Below the pieces are notes generated by a model, which was given only the letters and a program-made list of their open reading frames with translations, ran no database searches and had not been told where the DNA came from. From positions 124,001-188,000 of the forward strand of contig JAIQDT010005799.1 in the NCBI GenBank assembly GCA_021521415.1: DNA of 64,000 nucleotides. Direction: 5' to 3'. Positions 49,925-61,265 of this stretch are shown here, piece after piece. The number at the start of each line of letters is the position of its first letter. Position 1 is the stretch's first letter. The stretch comes from Bidens hawaiensis. Taxonomy: Eukaryota; Streptophyta; Magnoliopsida; Asterales; Asteraceae. The position numbers were made by a program, and so were the translations under genes.

Positions 49925-50281
49925 TGTAAGTCCCGAATCTGGATCACTACAATATGATATCAACCAAACGAGTATTGGTGCGGAATACCAACACTCGGTG
50001 ATTCAAGAACACAAATAAGAATTAGTAAATAACACAGGATTGCTTCAAAACACACGTATATTATTGAATACGTCGGGTGCTTAAGCACTTACAAATACTT
50101 GATCACAATACTAGGAATGAACAACATTTAACCCTATACATAACATGACTATATGTAGGGATAACAACCAACTATGTCGGCCAAAACAACCAAAAGCCCA
50201 CCGAGAACACATACACACAAGCCCAAAACCCAATCCCCAACATTACTATATTAAGTACAAACCACAAAACTAGGCCCAACA
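49925..50281 (-). repeat. 5' LTR of copia element
   Basis: 357 bp, nearly identical to 37471-37841. It is followed by GGTGC and the resumption of the LINE reverse-transcriptase frame. Confidence 0.93.
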
Positions 50282-51623
50282 GGTGCGATGGAGATAGGGC
50301 TCCGGGCCCAGGTGGCTTTAATTTTAGATTCATAAAACAGTTTTGGGAATTTTTTGCAGCTGATTTTTCGGAAATTTTGGCCAAATTCCATGAAAGTGGC
50401 ATGGTTAATAAAGGGTGTAGCTCATCTTTCATCACTTGATCCCGAAGACTTTGGATCCGGTTGATTTAAACGAGTATAGACCTATCAACTTGGTAGGGGT
50501 AATTAGTAAAGTTATCTCAAAAGTGTTAGCGAATTGTTTGAAGAAGGTGTTGGGTTCGGTTATTTCAGAATCCCAATCGGCTTTTCTTAAGGGGAAATTC
50601 ATCCTTGATGGACCTCTTATTGTTAATGAGTTGATAACTTGGGTCGAGAAAGTTAATTATAAAGCTTTTTTCTTGAAAATAGACTTTGAAAAGGCATATG
50701 ATAATGTGAACTAGAATTTCTTGGTCTCAGTTATGGGACAAATGGGTTTCCCAGAGGTTTGGTGTAATTGGATTCTCGGTATTCTCTCCTCGGCTAGGTC
50801 CTCAGTTCTGGTAAACGGGTCCCTCACGTTTGAATTTCGTTGTTCTAAAGGTATGAGAGAAGGCAATCCTATCTCTTTGTTTTTGTTTCTTATTGTGATG
50901 GAGGCATTCTCCAATATGATTACCAAAGCCATAGAGGTTGGGTTGTTTAAAGGTGTTCAAACTCCAAGACGGGGGCCTGTGGTGTCTCATCTTTTATATG
51001 CGGATGACGCGATGATAATGGGTGAATGGTCTAAGCTGAATATTGAAAACGTGATGAGAATTTTACGGTGTTTTCACATCTTTTCGGGTCTTAAAATTAA
51101 TATCCATAAATCCTATTTATTTGGCTACAAAGTGAGTGGGGCTGAGCTTAGTAGTATGGCGGGTCAGATTGGGTGCAATATTGGTGTGGTTCCTTTCAAG
51201 CATCTTGGGATTTTAGTTGGAGCCAACATGAATAATAGTAACAATTGGAACGGTATTGTCGATATTTTCAAAAAATGATTGGCGAAGTGGAAAGCCCATA
51301 CTTTGTCGATTGGTGGGAGGGTGACTTTAATAAAATCGGTGTTAGAAAGCTTGCCGGTTTATTATTTTTCTCTCTTCAAAGTCCCTTGTAAAGTGGTTGA
51401 TAAATTGGAAGGGATCATGAAGAGATTTCTTTGGGGAGGTACAACAAATGTTAGAAAGATTCATTGGGTGGCTTGGGATAGAGTTACGCTTCCTAAAGAT
51501 AGGGGAGGGCTTGGCATCTCTAGCCTTAGAGGTGTCAACACTTCTCTTATGGCGAACTGGGGTTGGAGGTATAAGACAGAGAAAGATGGCCTTTGGAAAA
51601 AAGTTATTAATTCTATTCATTGG

Positions 51624-52836
51624 TGATGTGTGGGTATAAATATGTGTATTAAGTGTGTAAAGTCATGTTTTGATTACTTATATATTGTGAACGCGATTAC
51701 TTTGAGTGTGTTTGTGGTTACAGGTGTGTGAAGCTTAAAGGAGCTTAACGGAGCTTAAAGAAGCTAATTTGGAGCATTCATGATGGAGTGGAAATGAAAG
51801 TGATGATCTATGAGAAGATAGAGAATTTAAACACAAAGATGTGGCCGCAAACGAGGAGGAAAACGGAGTTGAAACGAAGATTCTATGAAGAAAATAAGAT
51901 TTATGTTGGCAGACCGTAAGGCAGAGTGGTTTGACTGTAAGCTACGGTCTGACCGTAGCTTACGGTGGCCAGACCGTAGCTTACGGTTTGGTCTGACTAA
52001 AAATGGATTTTTGGTGATTTTCTTCCATATTTAAAGACCAAAAACCCTAGAGTCGAATTCATTCAATCATTATCAGTTTGGGCACTTCTTGGAGGTCATT
52101 ATCCACCATCATAACACCTTCCAATCATCATGCTCATCCATGTTATCATCCTTGCAACAATCAATGAAGCTATTCAAGATCAAGATGCAAGGCTAAACCT
52201 TTCGTGACCATCTCCGGGAGTAGGGTTGTGTTTGTAAGCAAGACTTTTTGGTATTTGAATCTTTACATTGGAACTAGAGTTGATCAATCATTCGGTTGAT
52301 TAACCTTTTAATGTTTGTTTATGCATTCAACAGTTTTTCGTAATGAATGTTTTGTGATTTTATCAGTTTATTGATTTGTGGTCATCAACTTTTAGGATTA
52401 AGTTCTTTGAGTCATTGACCCGTTTATCTTTAGCCATTAAATCACTTATATTTATCAAACCTTAAAACTGGTAATCAATTAGGTTATTATTCATCCAAAC
52501 CAATTGTTCGGATTATGTTCTATCAATCAGTAATGTCAAATATCTAGTCTTTTGATTATAGGTGTAATCAAACGAGTTTTCCAAATAGGTTTAATCAATT
52601 GGTCTAGATTGCTTCACAACCTGAAACCTGGAGTTTGGTTACTTTTCTCAAATCGTTTACAACCAAGTCATTATTTAATCCGCTTGACATCGTTTGTCCA
52701 CCCTAGAATAATTAATTAAAAAGCATTAAACTTGATTAGCACTTTCCACTGATTCCCTGTGGATTCGACACCTTACTTTCCCTTGCTAGTAAAGGTATTT
52801 TATAAATGTTTTTGATTGACCTTTCGACATAGATCA
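51624..52836. mobile_element. solo LTR-like insertion in LINE ORF2
   Basis: 1213 bp with TG...CA ends (TGATGTGTGGG...TAGATCA) and a near-duplication ATTGG/ATTGA (51619-51623, 52837-52841). The LINE frame stops at the left edge and resumes on the right. It holds a perfect 13-bp inverted repeat at 51937-51963. Near the right end CCCTGTGGATTCGACACC resembles a motif I associate with LTRs of Ty3 Tat/Athila-type elements. No coding capacity is visible. The insertion is certain; its LTR nature is inferred and its orientation not determined. Confidence 0.6.
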
Positions 52837-53915
52837 ATTGACAAAGGTTGGGCGAGGGTCTTGTGCCGGGTAATAAAAAGTTTTCGGGGGTTTGGAATAA
52901 TATAGCTAAGGAGTTGAATAAAGTCTCCCTAGCTGGTAGCAAACTAGTTCAGTTGATTAATTGGAAATGGCAAAAACTTATGCTTCTGGTTGGATGTTTG
53001 GGTTGGGGAGACCAGCTTGAAGATGGAATGTCCTAACCTTTATAAACTAGAAAAAATAAGAAGTGCAAAGTTGTTGACAGATTACGACGCCAAGGAAATC
53101 AACTTGGTTGGACTTGGGAGTGGTCTAAAAATCCCTCGGCGCCCGTAGAAAGAGCTGAGTGGGAGCGTTGTTTTCATATAATGGCAGCTGCGGTTTGGTT
53201 AGGAGGCCCGGATCAGTGGAAGTGGTTGGGGGATTCGAGCGGGGAGTTCTCGGTTAGCTCGGTAAAGAAGCTTTTAGTGAAGAGTAGGGATTCAAATGTT
53301 AATTTTGTGTTAAACTGGTGCAAATGGGTTCCGGCGAAATGTCTTGTCCATGCGTGGAGGGCTGGGATGAACCGGGACCCAACTAAAGAGGCTCTCGAAA
53401 GAAGAAATATTCTCATCTCGAACCGATCGTGCTTGTTGTGTGATTCGGGAGAGGAAACTATAGATCTTATTACTTCAAGTTGCTATATTGCTACTATGGT
53501 TTGGGAAAGTATCAAAAGATGGTGCAAGGTCCATTCCAATTTTGGATTATCAGCTCGGGATTTGCTGGAGTGGTACAATAGTGTGGGGCTCGGAAACCGA
53601 GAGAAGGAGGCGTTCCACGGGATAGTTGTAATTGCGTGTTGGAGATTGTGGAAAGCAAGGAATGATAAAAAGTTTGAAGGAAAAGAGGTGAAGATCGAAG
53701 AGATTATTGGAGATATAAAATCGTTAGGTTTTCTTTGGTATAAACATAGATCTAAATATAAAACGATAGGGTGGTCGAATTGGTGTAAATTCAGTTTCAT
53801 GTAGTTTTTTGGTTTGGTTTGTTGGTGGGGTTCCTCCAGATTGTGGAGGAGGCATGTTTCAGTGTTCCTGTTATTTGTTTATAAAAGTTCACAGTTCGGA
53901 AAAAAAAAAGTTATA

Positions 53916-55530
53916 GTAGTAAACTAGTAATAGTTGAATATCTAAGATGCTTTTTTGTTATTGTTATAGAAAACTTGTGCCATAATTATTTTGGTGGTTT
54001 GTTGAAGTCTTTCTTAGATATTTCTTTTGGGGGTCTTAGCATTTCACGTTTGAATCCTGGTTTATTTGCACGCTTTAAAATATAGGTAACACCACTGTAG
54101 GGGATTCAAACTTGGGTAATAGGGTATGTCAAGTGTTATGACCTTAGGAACACCACTGCCATTATGACACACGTGCGTATTTATAAGAAAGGAAAAGAAA
54201 ACTTGTGATCCAAAGATAGTTTTGAACGAAATACCATACAATATTATACTAGTATTTTTTTTATATTTATAGACAAGCTTGAACATATTGTGTATGTTTA
54301 TAGGTCATTGTTCATTAATATGAATGTATCATCGTCATTGTTCATTAATATGAGTGTATGGTAATATATAATAGTAATATTTAGGGTTTAGATAATTAGT
54401 GTTAATATCATTTTATATTTAAAAAAGTTAAAATTTTTAGGAACTCATAATAACCAAACATGTTTTTTTTTTTAATTTTTCATAGCTTAACATTGTTTGA
54501 GGTTAGTTTACCATATGTTATATATAAAATTTTGATTACATATATAAATCACAAGTTTACATATGTGTAAAATTTATGTAATAACAAATTTACATACATG
54601 TAAAAAGAAATTATATATGTATAAAAACTAATTTTCATAATTGTAATCGTAAATATAAATATAAAAAGTGATATAATTTTGCACATATAAAACTAACCTC
54701 GTATTATTACAATACTGCCTCTACCACCGCCCACATTTTGTGTCGATGGCGGCGTTTGGAGATAAGAGGGTGGTAAGATGTGGCTTAACTTAAAGACGAA
54801 TTCTCATAACATTTAAACATATACAAATGCATTGAAACATGATTTTTTTAAGGACAAGACATAAATAAACGGATAAAAAATACATTAGTAATATATATCT
54901 GTTTTTAAAAATTGTACATAGCTCATGCAAATAATAAAAGTGATAATTTTATGAATTGTGTATGATATAATTTTCTTTATAAAGTATTATGTTTATATGC
55001 AAGTTAATAGTTTTATATAAATTGCTAGGGTTATAGCATATATAATAACAAACATATTAAAACAAAATCCACACCAATAATAAAAAAAGTATGTTGTTTG
55101 AGTTGTTAAGAAAACCAAACATATAGAATTGCATATTGCATACAACCTACACACTATACCTAACAATACCAATAATTACCAAAACGATATATGTTCACAC
55201 AACTGTAAACAATTCATTCTATACGTAACAACGACAACCTCTTTTCTATTCAATTGACGTATTGAATATAGTGGTTAACAATTCAATCAAAATTTTGATT
55301 ATTCGGGTTATTGTAACTATATCGATTTTCAATAAATATTAATGGGGGTCACCTTATGTTTCTTCTTTCACGTTCATCATGTTATCATAAATCTTTATAA
55401 CTAAAGAAAATGGCATTAACCGAACCAATGTATAATGTAACTCGTATGCCAAATTAATCTATGTTAAGAACATGCATTTAATTTGAGAACCGAAAGTAGC
55501 TGTGAAGAAACTCTTTGTAAAATTATTATT
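53916..55530. other. AT-rich intergenic region
   Basis: No gene is supported. Around 54060-54190 the minus strand carries AGTTTGAATCCCC, which resembles a pol III B box, in a segment that could be a decayed SINE. The rest is AT-rich with no structure seen. Confidence 0.45.
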
Positions 55531-55531
55531 G

Positions 55532-55760
55532 TTTTTTTTTCGAACGGCAACTTTCAATAAAACGACACAACTAGCAAGAAGCTAGAGGTCAAAAACAAAA
55601 CACAACTAAAATGAGAAATTACACCGATCATTCCAACACAAAGACTTAAAAGATGACCAATTTTTAATCCAATGATAAGTCAATTAATTTTCTCAATTAC
55701 TTCGGGACGTTCAAGAATTTCAGGAAAAATAACATCATTCCTCATCTTCAAATTAAAAAT
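55532..55760 (-). mobile_element. 5'-truncated LINE remnant
   Basis: On the minus strand a segment ends CTAGCTTCTTGCTAGTTGTG...TTGCCGTTCG and then a nine-base A run (55540-55532), the layout of plant L1 3' ends. The 5' limit and target duplication are not clear. Confidence 0.5.
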
Positions 55761-55848
55761 AATGTCAATGGTTTATGATAAGCCAACACTTTTTACTATT
55801 TTCTGGTAAAATGTATATAATACAATTAAGAAATTTCATTAAAAATCA

Positions 55849-56100
55849 TCATCATCATCGTACTCAGTATATCCCACCAATAGCAAAGCTATGGTAGGGT
55901 CTGAGGAGGGTAAGATATAGACAGCCTTACCTCTACCCCATAGGGATAGAAAGGCTGCTTCCGGTGAGACCTCCGCTCTATAGTAGTTTTGCTTCAAGCC
56001 TTGGACATAAGGCACATAACACTCAACCATCGAGACACCGGCCGATTTGTGCATATATCATTGTCTTTCGGCTATCAACGCCACCACAGGATGCCTGATT
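55849..56100 (-). mobile_element. SINE-like dispersed repeat
   Basis: On the minus strand it reads GGTAGAGGTAAGGCTGTCTA, then TTACCCTCCTCAGACCC and TGGTGGGATATACTGAGTA, ending in a (GAT)n tail followed by T/A-rich sequence. I recognise this as a very common dispersed repeat in Asteraceae-type genomes. The simple-repeat tail and short length suit a SINE. The far (5') end is approximate. A 71-codon open frame across it is incidental. Confidence 0.6.
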
Positions 56101-56559
56101 AACCTTCCGTCACTTTTAGCGTTATTTTCACGAGATTAGTAAAATAACGTCAAAATTAGTGCAATTTCACTTTTGCCCACTCGAGGGTTCACACACACAT
56201 ATATACATTATATGTGCGCTCTGCAAGCAAGGCAATATATTAATTAAAAATGTCATATATTCATTAAAAATGTCATCTTTATTGTATTTTTGTATGCAAA
56301 ATTATAAACTTTATATATTTGATTTTCCACACAAACATAACTTCCCATGATTATCACCTATGAAGTAGAAAATGACATCCTTTATAACAAAAACAGAAAC
56401 CAGATGACAGTAATAAATAAACAACCAGAGTTCACACAGAGGTAGTAGAGCTCATACATAGCTACAAAGATTACACATCCAAATAAATAAATATGCATGC
56501 ATCAACAGAAACAAGAAACACAATAATCATGAATTTAAGACATTAGAATTATCACACTT

Positions 56560-59500
56560 TCACTCTTTGCCATCAGCTGCCCGGAGCGAACCTAGTTGAA
56601 CCGGGGCTTGGGTCCCAACGACTTTAGATGACCCGTAAACCGAAAGGTCAAAGCCTTCACCTCTTTCTTTCTCAATTTGTTCCTTAATCCAGAAATATGT
56701 GATTCTCAATCCATCCTGCATACATTCCATCATAATTAAAAGTGCGTGAATCGAAAGATATCATCAACAGGAAACAGTCATGCATAAAGGTTGACTTTGA
56801 AAAGTCAAAAACTATGCGTCCATATAAGCATGCTTAGCGTGCGAGCCGAGCCAGCTTTGGTCCGGGCTCGAAGTTAAACGAGCTAGCTCGGCTTTGCTCG
56901 TTTTTCTTAACGAGAGGAGTTTGAGCTTGAGCCTTGAGGCATCTTGTTTAAACTAAAACTAATATTTAATATATATTTTGTTATTTAAGTAAATTAAAAT
57001 TAGGGTGGTCTGTAGTGGGCTCATAGACTAATATTATGTGGGCCTATTTATTAGTGAGACTTGAGCCATCTTGTTTAATATTTAATATTTATCCTATTAT
57101 TTAAGTTAAGTAACTAATATTAGGGTGGTGTGTAGTGGGATTATGGACTATATCATGTGGGCTTATTCATAAGTGGGAATGAGTTATAACATGAATTAAC
57201 ATATAACATTACAATGTGGGCTTAACCGAAACGAGCCAAATGAGCGAGCTTACCTTGGCTCTAGCTTGGCACAACTCGTTTATAAATCGACAAATTTTGA
57301 GCGAGCATTTTGAGGAATTCTTATTTATGTATATATATTGTATACATACAGAGACACATTCTTTTTAGAAACAATTTTATGTTGAGAACTGCAAGAACCA
57401 CATAAATCGCTTGTACATTGTGCATAAATAATTTAATGAGATACTGATGGGCGGTTTTGTAACCGTCTTCTGTATAACACTTTAAGTAAGAGGTACAAGT
57501 GAATTATACGGTTCTCACAGTTCTCAACATATTTCTTGGTTCTAATTTGAACAGTACTCCCCCTTACATATGTATGTATGCACATAATAAACACACACAC
57601 GCGTATACATAGACGTATGTCTTGATGGGTTGTGTTTTATCTCAAAGGGCCAATCAAGAAAAAAAAATAACTGAAGGAAACGGGTCGAAATTCAACCAAC
57701 TTTTGATGCATAAACCATTCAAAAGACTATGTTATAATCTAAAGTATATAGCTTTGTAATCATAACAGAAACTAATTATTTAAAACGTAAATATTTTCGA
57801 CAAAAAAAGTTTAATGTCAACCCAACTCATACCAAAAAAGCACATGTTATCCAACTTGCCTATTTTGCTACCAATAAATATTAAAAAGATTACCTTTAAT
57901 CTCATAGTGGGGGCCCACCCAAGCTTCTCTTTGATCAAAGTATTATCCGAGTTTCTGCCACGCACACCTTCCGGGCCAGGAATGTGGTGAATCGGAAGCT
58001 TCCTATCCTCGAAACCGAGAACAATTTCGGCCATTTCATTCATACTTACCATCTCATCACTTCCAATATTCACGGGCTCACGAAAGTCAGATTTTGTCAA
58101 CCTGTTAAGTGTTAACACACAATGCAGTTAACAATAACTTCCTTTGCATAGTTGCATGATGTACAACTTAACAATAACAAAAAACATGCACCTTAAAACA
58201 CCTTCAACACACTCATCAATGAAAGTAAAAGATCGGGTTTGCAACCCGTCTCCCCACATTTCAAACTTATCGGTTGACGTAAGCGCTTTTCTACAGAAAG
58301 CAGCGGGTGCTTTCTCCCTCCCACCTGCAAGATTAAAATGTGATATTCTATTTTTGCACTTCGTTTATTAAAAGATTATCCTTTTTTTGGTATTGAACTT
58401 ATTTCAAAACTAATGGTACCTTTCCATGTGCCGAATGGTCCATAAATGTTATGAAAGCGTCCGATTCTGCACTCGATTCCAAAGTCTTTAGTGTAGTGCT
58501 TGCACAACTCCTCGGTTGCTAGTTTCTCCAAACCATACGCATCTTGAGGCTAAAATACAATTTCAATAGTTTATCAAACTAAAAGTTAATTAAAAAAGGA
58601 AAAAGAAATAATTTGTGATTTTTTATCAATTAATAACCTCAGCAGGCCACGCGTCAGATTCCTTCAAGCTCACATTAGTTTCCAACTGCTTAAACTCGGG
58701 GTAAATGCAAGCACTAGAGGCATAGAAAAACCTATATAATGTAACATGAGAGTCAGAAACATGCAATAATTTTACAAATTGTCAGATAAACAACTTAAGG
58801 TTAAAATTTGGAACAATTCACTTTTGAGACATATCCCTTAACATGGAAAGCTTTTAGGTTAAAGATGATCTTTTTGTGCATTATCATCATAACAATCAAT
58901 AGATGGCATAGATTCTTGTAAAGGGTATTTGAGACAATCTCACAAATAATCAAACTTTAGGGAAGTTTTTAGGTTAAAAATGACCTTCTTGCTCATTATC
59001 ATCATAACAAATCAATAGATGGCAAAGCTTCTCATAGCAGGTATTTTAGACATTTCACAAATAATCAAACTTCAGGAATGACATATCCATCAATTGGAAA
59101 GTTTTTGGATTAAATTGACCTTTTTGCCCATTATCATCATAACAAATCAGTTAATGGCATAGCTTCTAGTAAAGGGTGTTTTAGATATTTCCCATATAAT
59201 CAAACTTTAGGAAAGTTTTGAGACATATCCCATCATTTGGAAAGTTTTTTTTGGTTTAAAATGACCTCTTTGCCCATTACCATCATAACAAATCAATAGA
59301 TGATATAGTTTCTTGTAAAGGGTATATTGGCGTGCTTAAATAAGGAAACATGATTGAACGTTTTAGAAATAACATAATTCCAAAAGCAAGAGAAATAAAT
59401 ATTTAGAATCGTAACAATTATGTTGACCGACCTTTTGACTCCACTGATTCTTGCAGCCTCGAGCATGTTAAAGCTAATCATCGTGTTATTATACATAATA

Positions 59501-59841
59501 ACAGAGTGATTTGACTGAATGAACCCCATGCCACCCATATCAGCAGCCAAATTAAACACATGATCAACGTTTTCAGTCACTTTCAAGCAATTATCCATCA
59601 CACGAAGATCAGCAAGATGGAACTCATGGCAAAACATGTCTTCTGGCATGTGCTCATTTTTCTTCCAATCAGAAGCAATGATGTAGTGGCCCTCGGTTTT
59701 TAAACGCCTCGCAATGTGTGATGCAATGAACCCACCCGCACCAGTTATGGAAATCCTAAGTTTCTCTGTTGGCCAATACGGTTCCCTCTCGAGGTTCTCA
59801 TAGGTGAATGACCCGTACTTTGTTTCACTAGTTGTTCCCAT
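56560..59841 (-). CDS. GME: GDP-mannose 3,5-epimerase
   Basis: Six coding exons (59432-59841, 58638-58731, 58420-58549, 58192-58324, 57894-58101, 56560-56715) join in frame to 376 residues; every intron has GT-AG ends. The enzyme is a cytosolic, NAD-dependent extended SDR. It converts GDP-D-mannose to GDP-L-galactose (and GDP-L-gulose) for ascorbate synthesis and cell-wall galactose. Visible features are the dinucleotide-binding GAGGFIA (34-40), the catalytic Cys in SSACIYPE (Cys145) and Tyr173-XXX-Lys177 in AYGLEK. Conserved regions GRFHNIYGPFGTWKGGREKAPAAF and NIGSDEMVSMNEMA also fit, and the protein ends AADGKE. The Arabidopsis enzyme has 377 residues; the one-residue difference falls in the LETNVS region. 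ATG 59839-59841 is preferred over an upstream in-frame ATG because an acceptor site lies just before it. No disabling change was found. Confidence 0.97.
56825..57315. repeat. GAGC/GCTC-rich degenerate element in last GME intron
   Basis: Intron 56716-57893 contains CGAGCCGAGCCAGCTTTGG and GAGCTAGCTCGGCTTTGCTCG at the left, with roughly inverted GAGCGAGCTTACCTTGGCTC at the right. An internal duplicated block lies between (GTGGTCTGTAGTGGGCTCAT versus GTGGTGTGTAGTGGGATTAT). This may be an old MITE. Termini and duplication were not resolved. Confidence 0.4.
58824..59330. repeat. four-unit tandem repeat in first coding intron of GME
   Basis: Units of about 110-145 bp share GAYATATCC..., CCATTATCATCATAACAAATC and GATGGCATAGCTTCT followed by GTAAAGGGTATTT. 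Four diverged copies start near 58824, 58965, 59082 and 59215. They fill most of the 700-bp intron. Confidence 0.8.
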
Positions 59842-60800
59842 TCTACAAATGTAAAAAATCACGAAACTTTAGTATAAATCAAACTTAATAGTTAAATATT
59901 TTGTGTTGATTCTGATTTTCTTGATAAAGTTGATAAATATCTAAAGAAAACTTGCTGCAAATGACATGATATAATTAAAAAAAACTTATCCGCAAATAAA
60001 ATTTGATCCATCTAGCTTGTAACTATATTATCATGTTTGATTGATTTCGCTCGTATGACGTCATCAAGATTCAAGAAGATAAGACACTAAAAGTTATACA
60101 CAGCAGATTATCTTATTTGGGACCACTATGGTAAAGCAAATGTATACAAGACAAGTGAATATATAATAATATCAACTAAGGATAAAAATCTACAATCATG
60201 AAATAGTAAACCAAGTTTCAAAATATTGTTCCAACAAAGTCAGTCAAATATCCGTAATCGAAAACTTTATTATCTCAAATTGCTAAAATCGGTCAATCCA
60301 ATACGATAACGAGTAAAACAAAAGAAAGATTCGTTTAAACAAATAGTTTAACATTCTAAAATACTTTTAACTAATGAAAAGACCCAAGATTCAATCTTGT
60401 TCCATTTCTATGAATATACTTTAAAACCCCACCTTTTTATCAATTCAAAAAACAATATTAAATTCAATTACGGAGAAATAGCAGTGTCGGCGGCCGGGGT
60501 TTTAACTGAGAATTTCACATCGGCATAAACACAAACACCTGGTGTGCACACATAATATTGTCTACAAAACCCTTAATTATCGTAAATTTTGTCATACCCA
60601 CTACAAATTCAGCTAAATCAAACACCAGATCACCCCACAATTCGAAACAGATGATAATTATAAACAAAACCCATGAATTAAGCAACAGATTAACACCAAA
60701 AAGATGGTTAGAATTGAGAATTACCTGATGAAAATTGAAGGGTGTGAGATAGATAATTTGGTATCGTGGTGGAATACACTCCAGTTATTATTATCCTACT
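59842..60800 (-). other. GME: GME 5' UTR with 882-bp leader intron
   Basis: On the minus strand TTTTCATCAG|GTAATTC at 60725/60724 is a strong donor, and ATTTGTAG just before the ATG (59843-59850) is an acceptor. The non-coding first exon therefore ends at 60725; its 5' limit near 60800 is an estimate. The intron 59843-60724 shows no other feature. Confidence 0.65.
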
Positions 60801-60818
60801 ACTACTACTACTACTACT
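60797..60818. repeat. (CTA)n microsatellite
   Basis: Seven or so CTA units at the presumed transcription start zone of GME. Confidence 0.85.
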
Positions 60819-60890
60819 TCAACGTCCTTTTATTTACGTTTTTTTCAGTGTCTTGTACCCTTTATCTTTTTTTCTGATTTTTTTACAACA

Positions 60891-60899
60891 TAAATATAG
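60891..60899 (-). promoter_or_regulatory. GME: candidate TATA box of GME
   Basis: CTATATTTA on the minus strand lies upstream of the inferred first exon. The start site is not known, so this is only a positional candidate. Confidence 0.3.
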
Positions 60900-61265
60900 A
60901 AAGATATTTAATAAATGTCTTATAATAATATCGTAGGTTATATGTACTATGTCGGCTGTTTATGAATCATGTATATTGAGTATATTCCATGGATATTCTA
61001 TACGTTATTCGGTTCGGCTTGGCTCGGTATAGTTTTGGTTTTCACGCTTTAATTTTTCTTAGATGAAAATCGAACGAATAGAATTTAGATGGTTTAATAC
61101 AAAACCAAATATATGTAATTTAAAACTGAACCGGAAATTGTATTCTAATCGGGTATGATTTTCGACCGAGGTAACTGAATAATAATTATTTGTTATTGGA
61201 TTGAGTTGGGCTAAATAAGATTAGGGTAAATTTTTTTCATGAATTGAGCTAACTGACGAAGCTTA

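Larger units (their letters stand above)
37471..50281 (-). mobile_element. Ty1/copia element, SIRE/Maximus-like, with extra ORF after pol (element 3)
   Basis: 12.8 kb on the minus strand, flanked by GGTGC at 37466-37470 and 50282-50286. LTRs are short (371 and 357 bp) and begin TGTTGGGCC in element orientation. Order: 5' LTR, primer site, repeat-rich leader, gag, protease, integrase, RT (YVDD), RNase H, long spacer, extra ORF, polypurine tract, 3' LTR. Large size and an additional ORF downstream of pol are typical of the SIRE lineage. LTR copies differ by few substitutions plus a 14-bp indel, but the coding frames are broken. Confidence 0.93.
36191..53804 (+). pseudogene. LINE ORF2: endonuclease, reverse transcriptase, zf-RVT (broken, split)
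   Basis: The EEP endonuclease (36191-37090) has AIQET, LLGDFN and SDHRPL motifs. About 20-30 residues appear missing near the N-terminus, between NIKG and FIAIQET. There is a stop at 36647 and frame changes near 37090-37195. The RT is cut at 37470 by the copia element and resumes at 50287; YADDA is at about 50998. In-frame stops are at 50712 and 51276. A second insertion splits it at 51624-52836. The C-terminal zf-RVT (CLLCDSGEETIDLITSSC) is near 53430 and the frame ends at 53804. Confidence 0.9.
34676..53908 (+). mobile_element. L1-type LINE, full length but interrupted
   Basis: A 5' region with ORF1 (RRM plus DUF4283-like), ORF2 (endonuclease, reverse transcriptase, zf-RVT) and an A-run at about 53899-53909. 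A candidate duplication AGTTATA lies at 34669-34675 and 53909-53915. Two insertions split ORF2: the copia element (37471-50281) and a solo LTR (51624-52836). The net length is about 5.2 kb, normal for plant L1 elements. Several frameshifts and stops make it inactive. Confidence 0.9.

Noticed and set aside
55839..56054. 71-codon minus-strand ORF
   Set aside because: It lies entirely within the SINE-like repeat and has no domain.
57780..57893. Open frame continuing past the fifth GME exon
   Set aside because: It reads into the intron after a good GT donor at 57893; family alignment continues with the exon at 56715.
59843..59862. Upstream in-frame start of the first GME coding exon (adds seven residues)
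   Set aside because: A splice acceptor lies between it and MGTTSETK, so the upstream codons are intronic; the family starts at MGTT.
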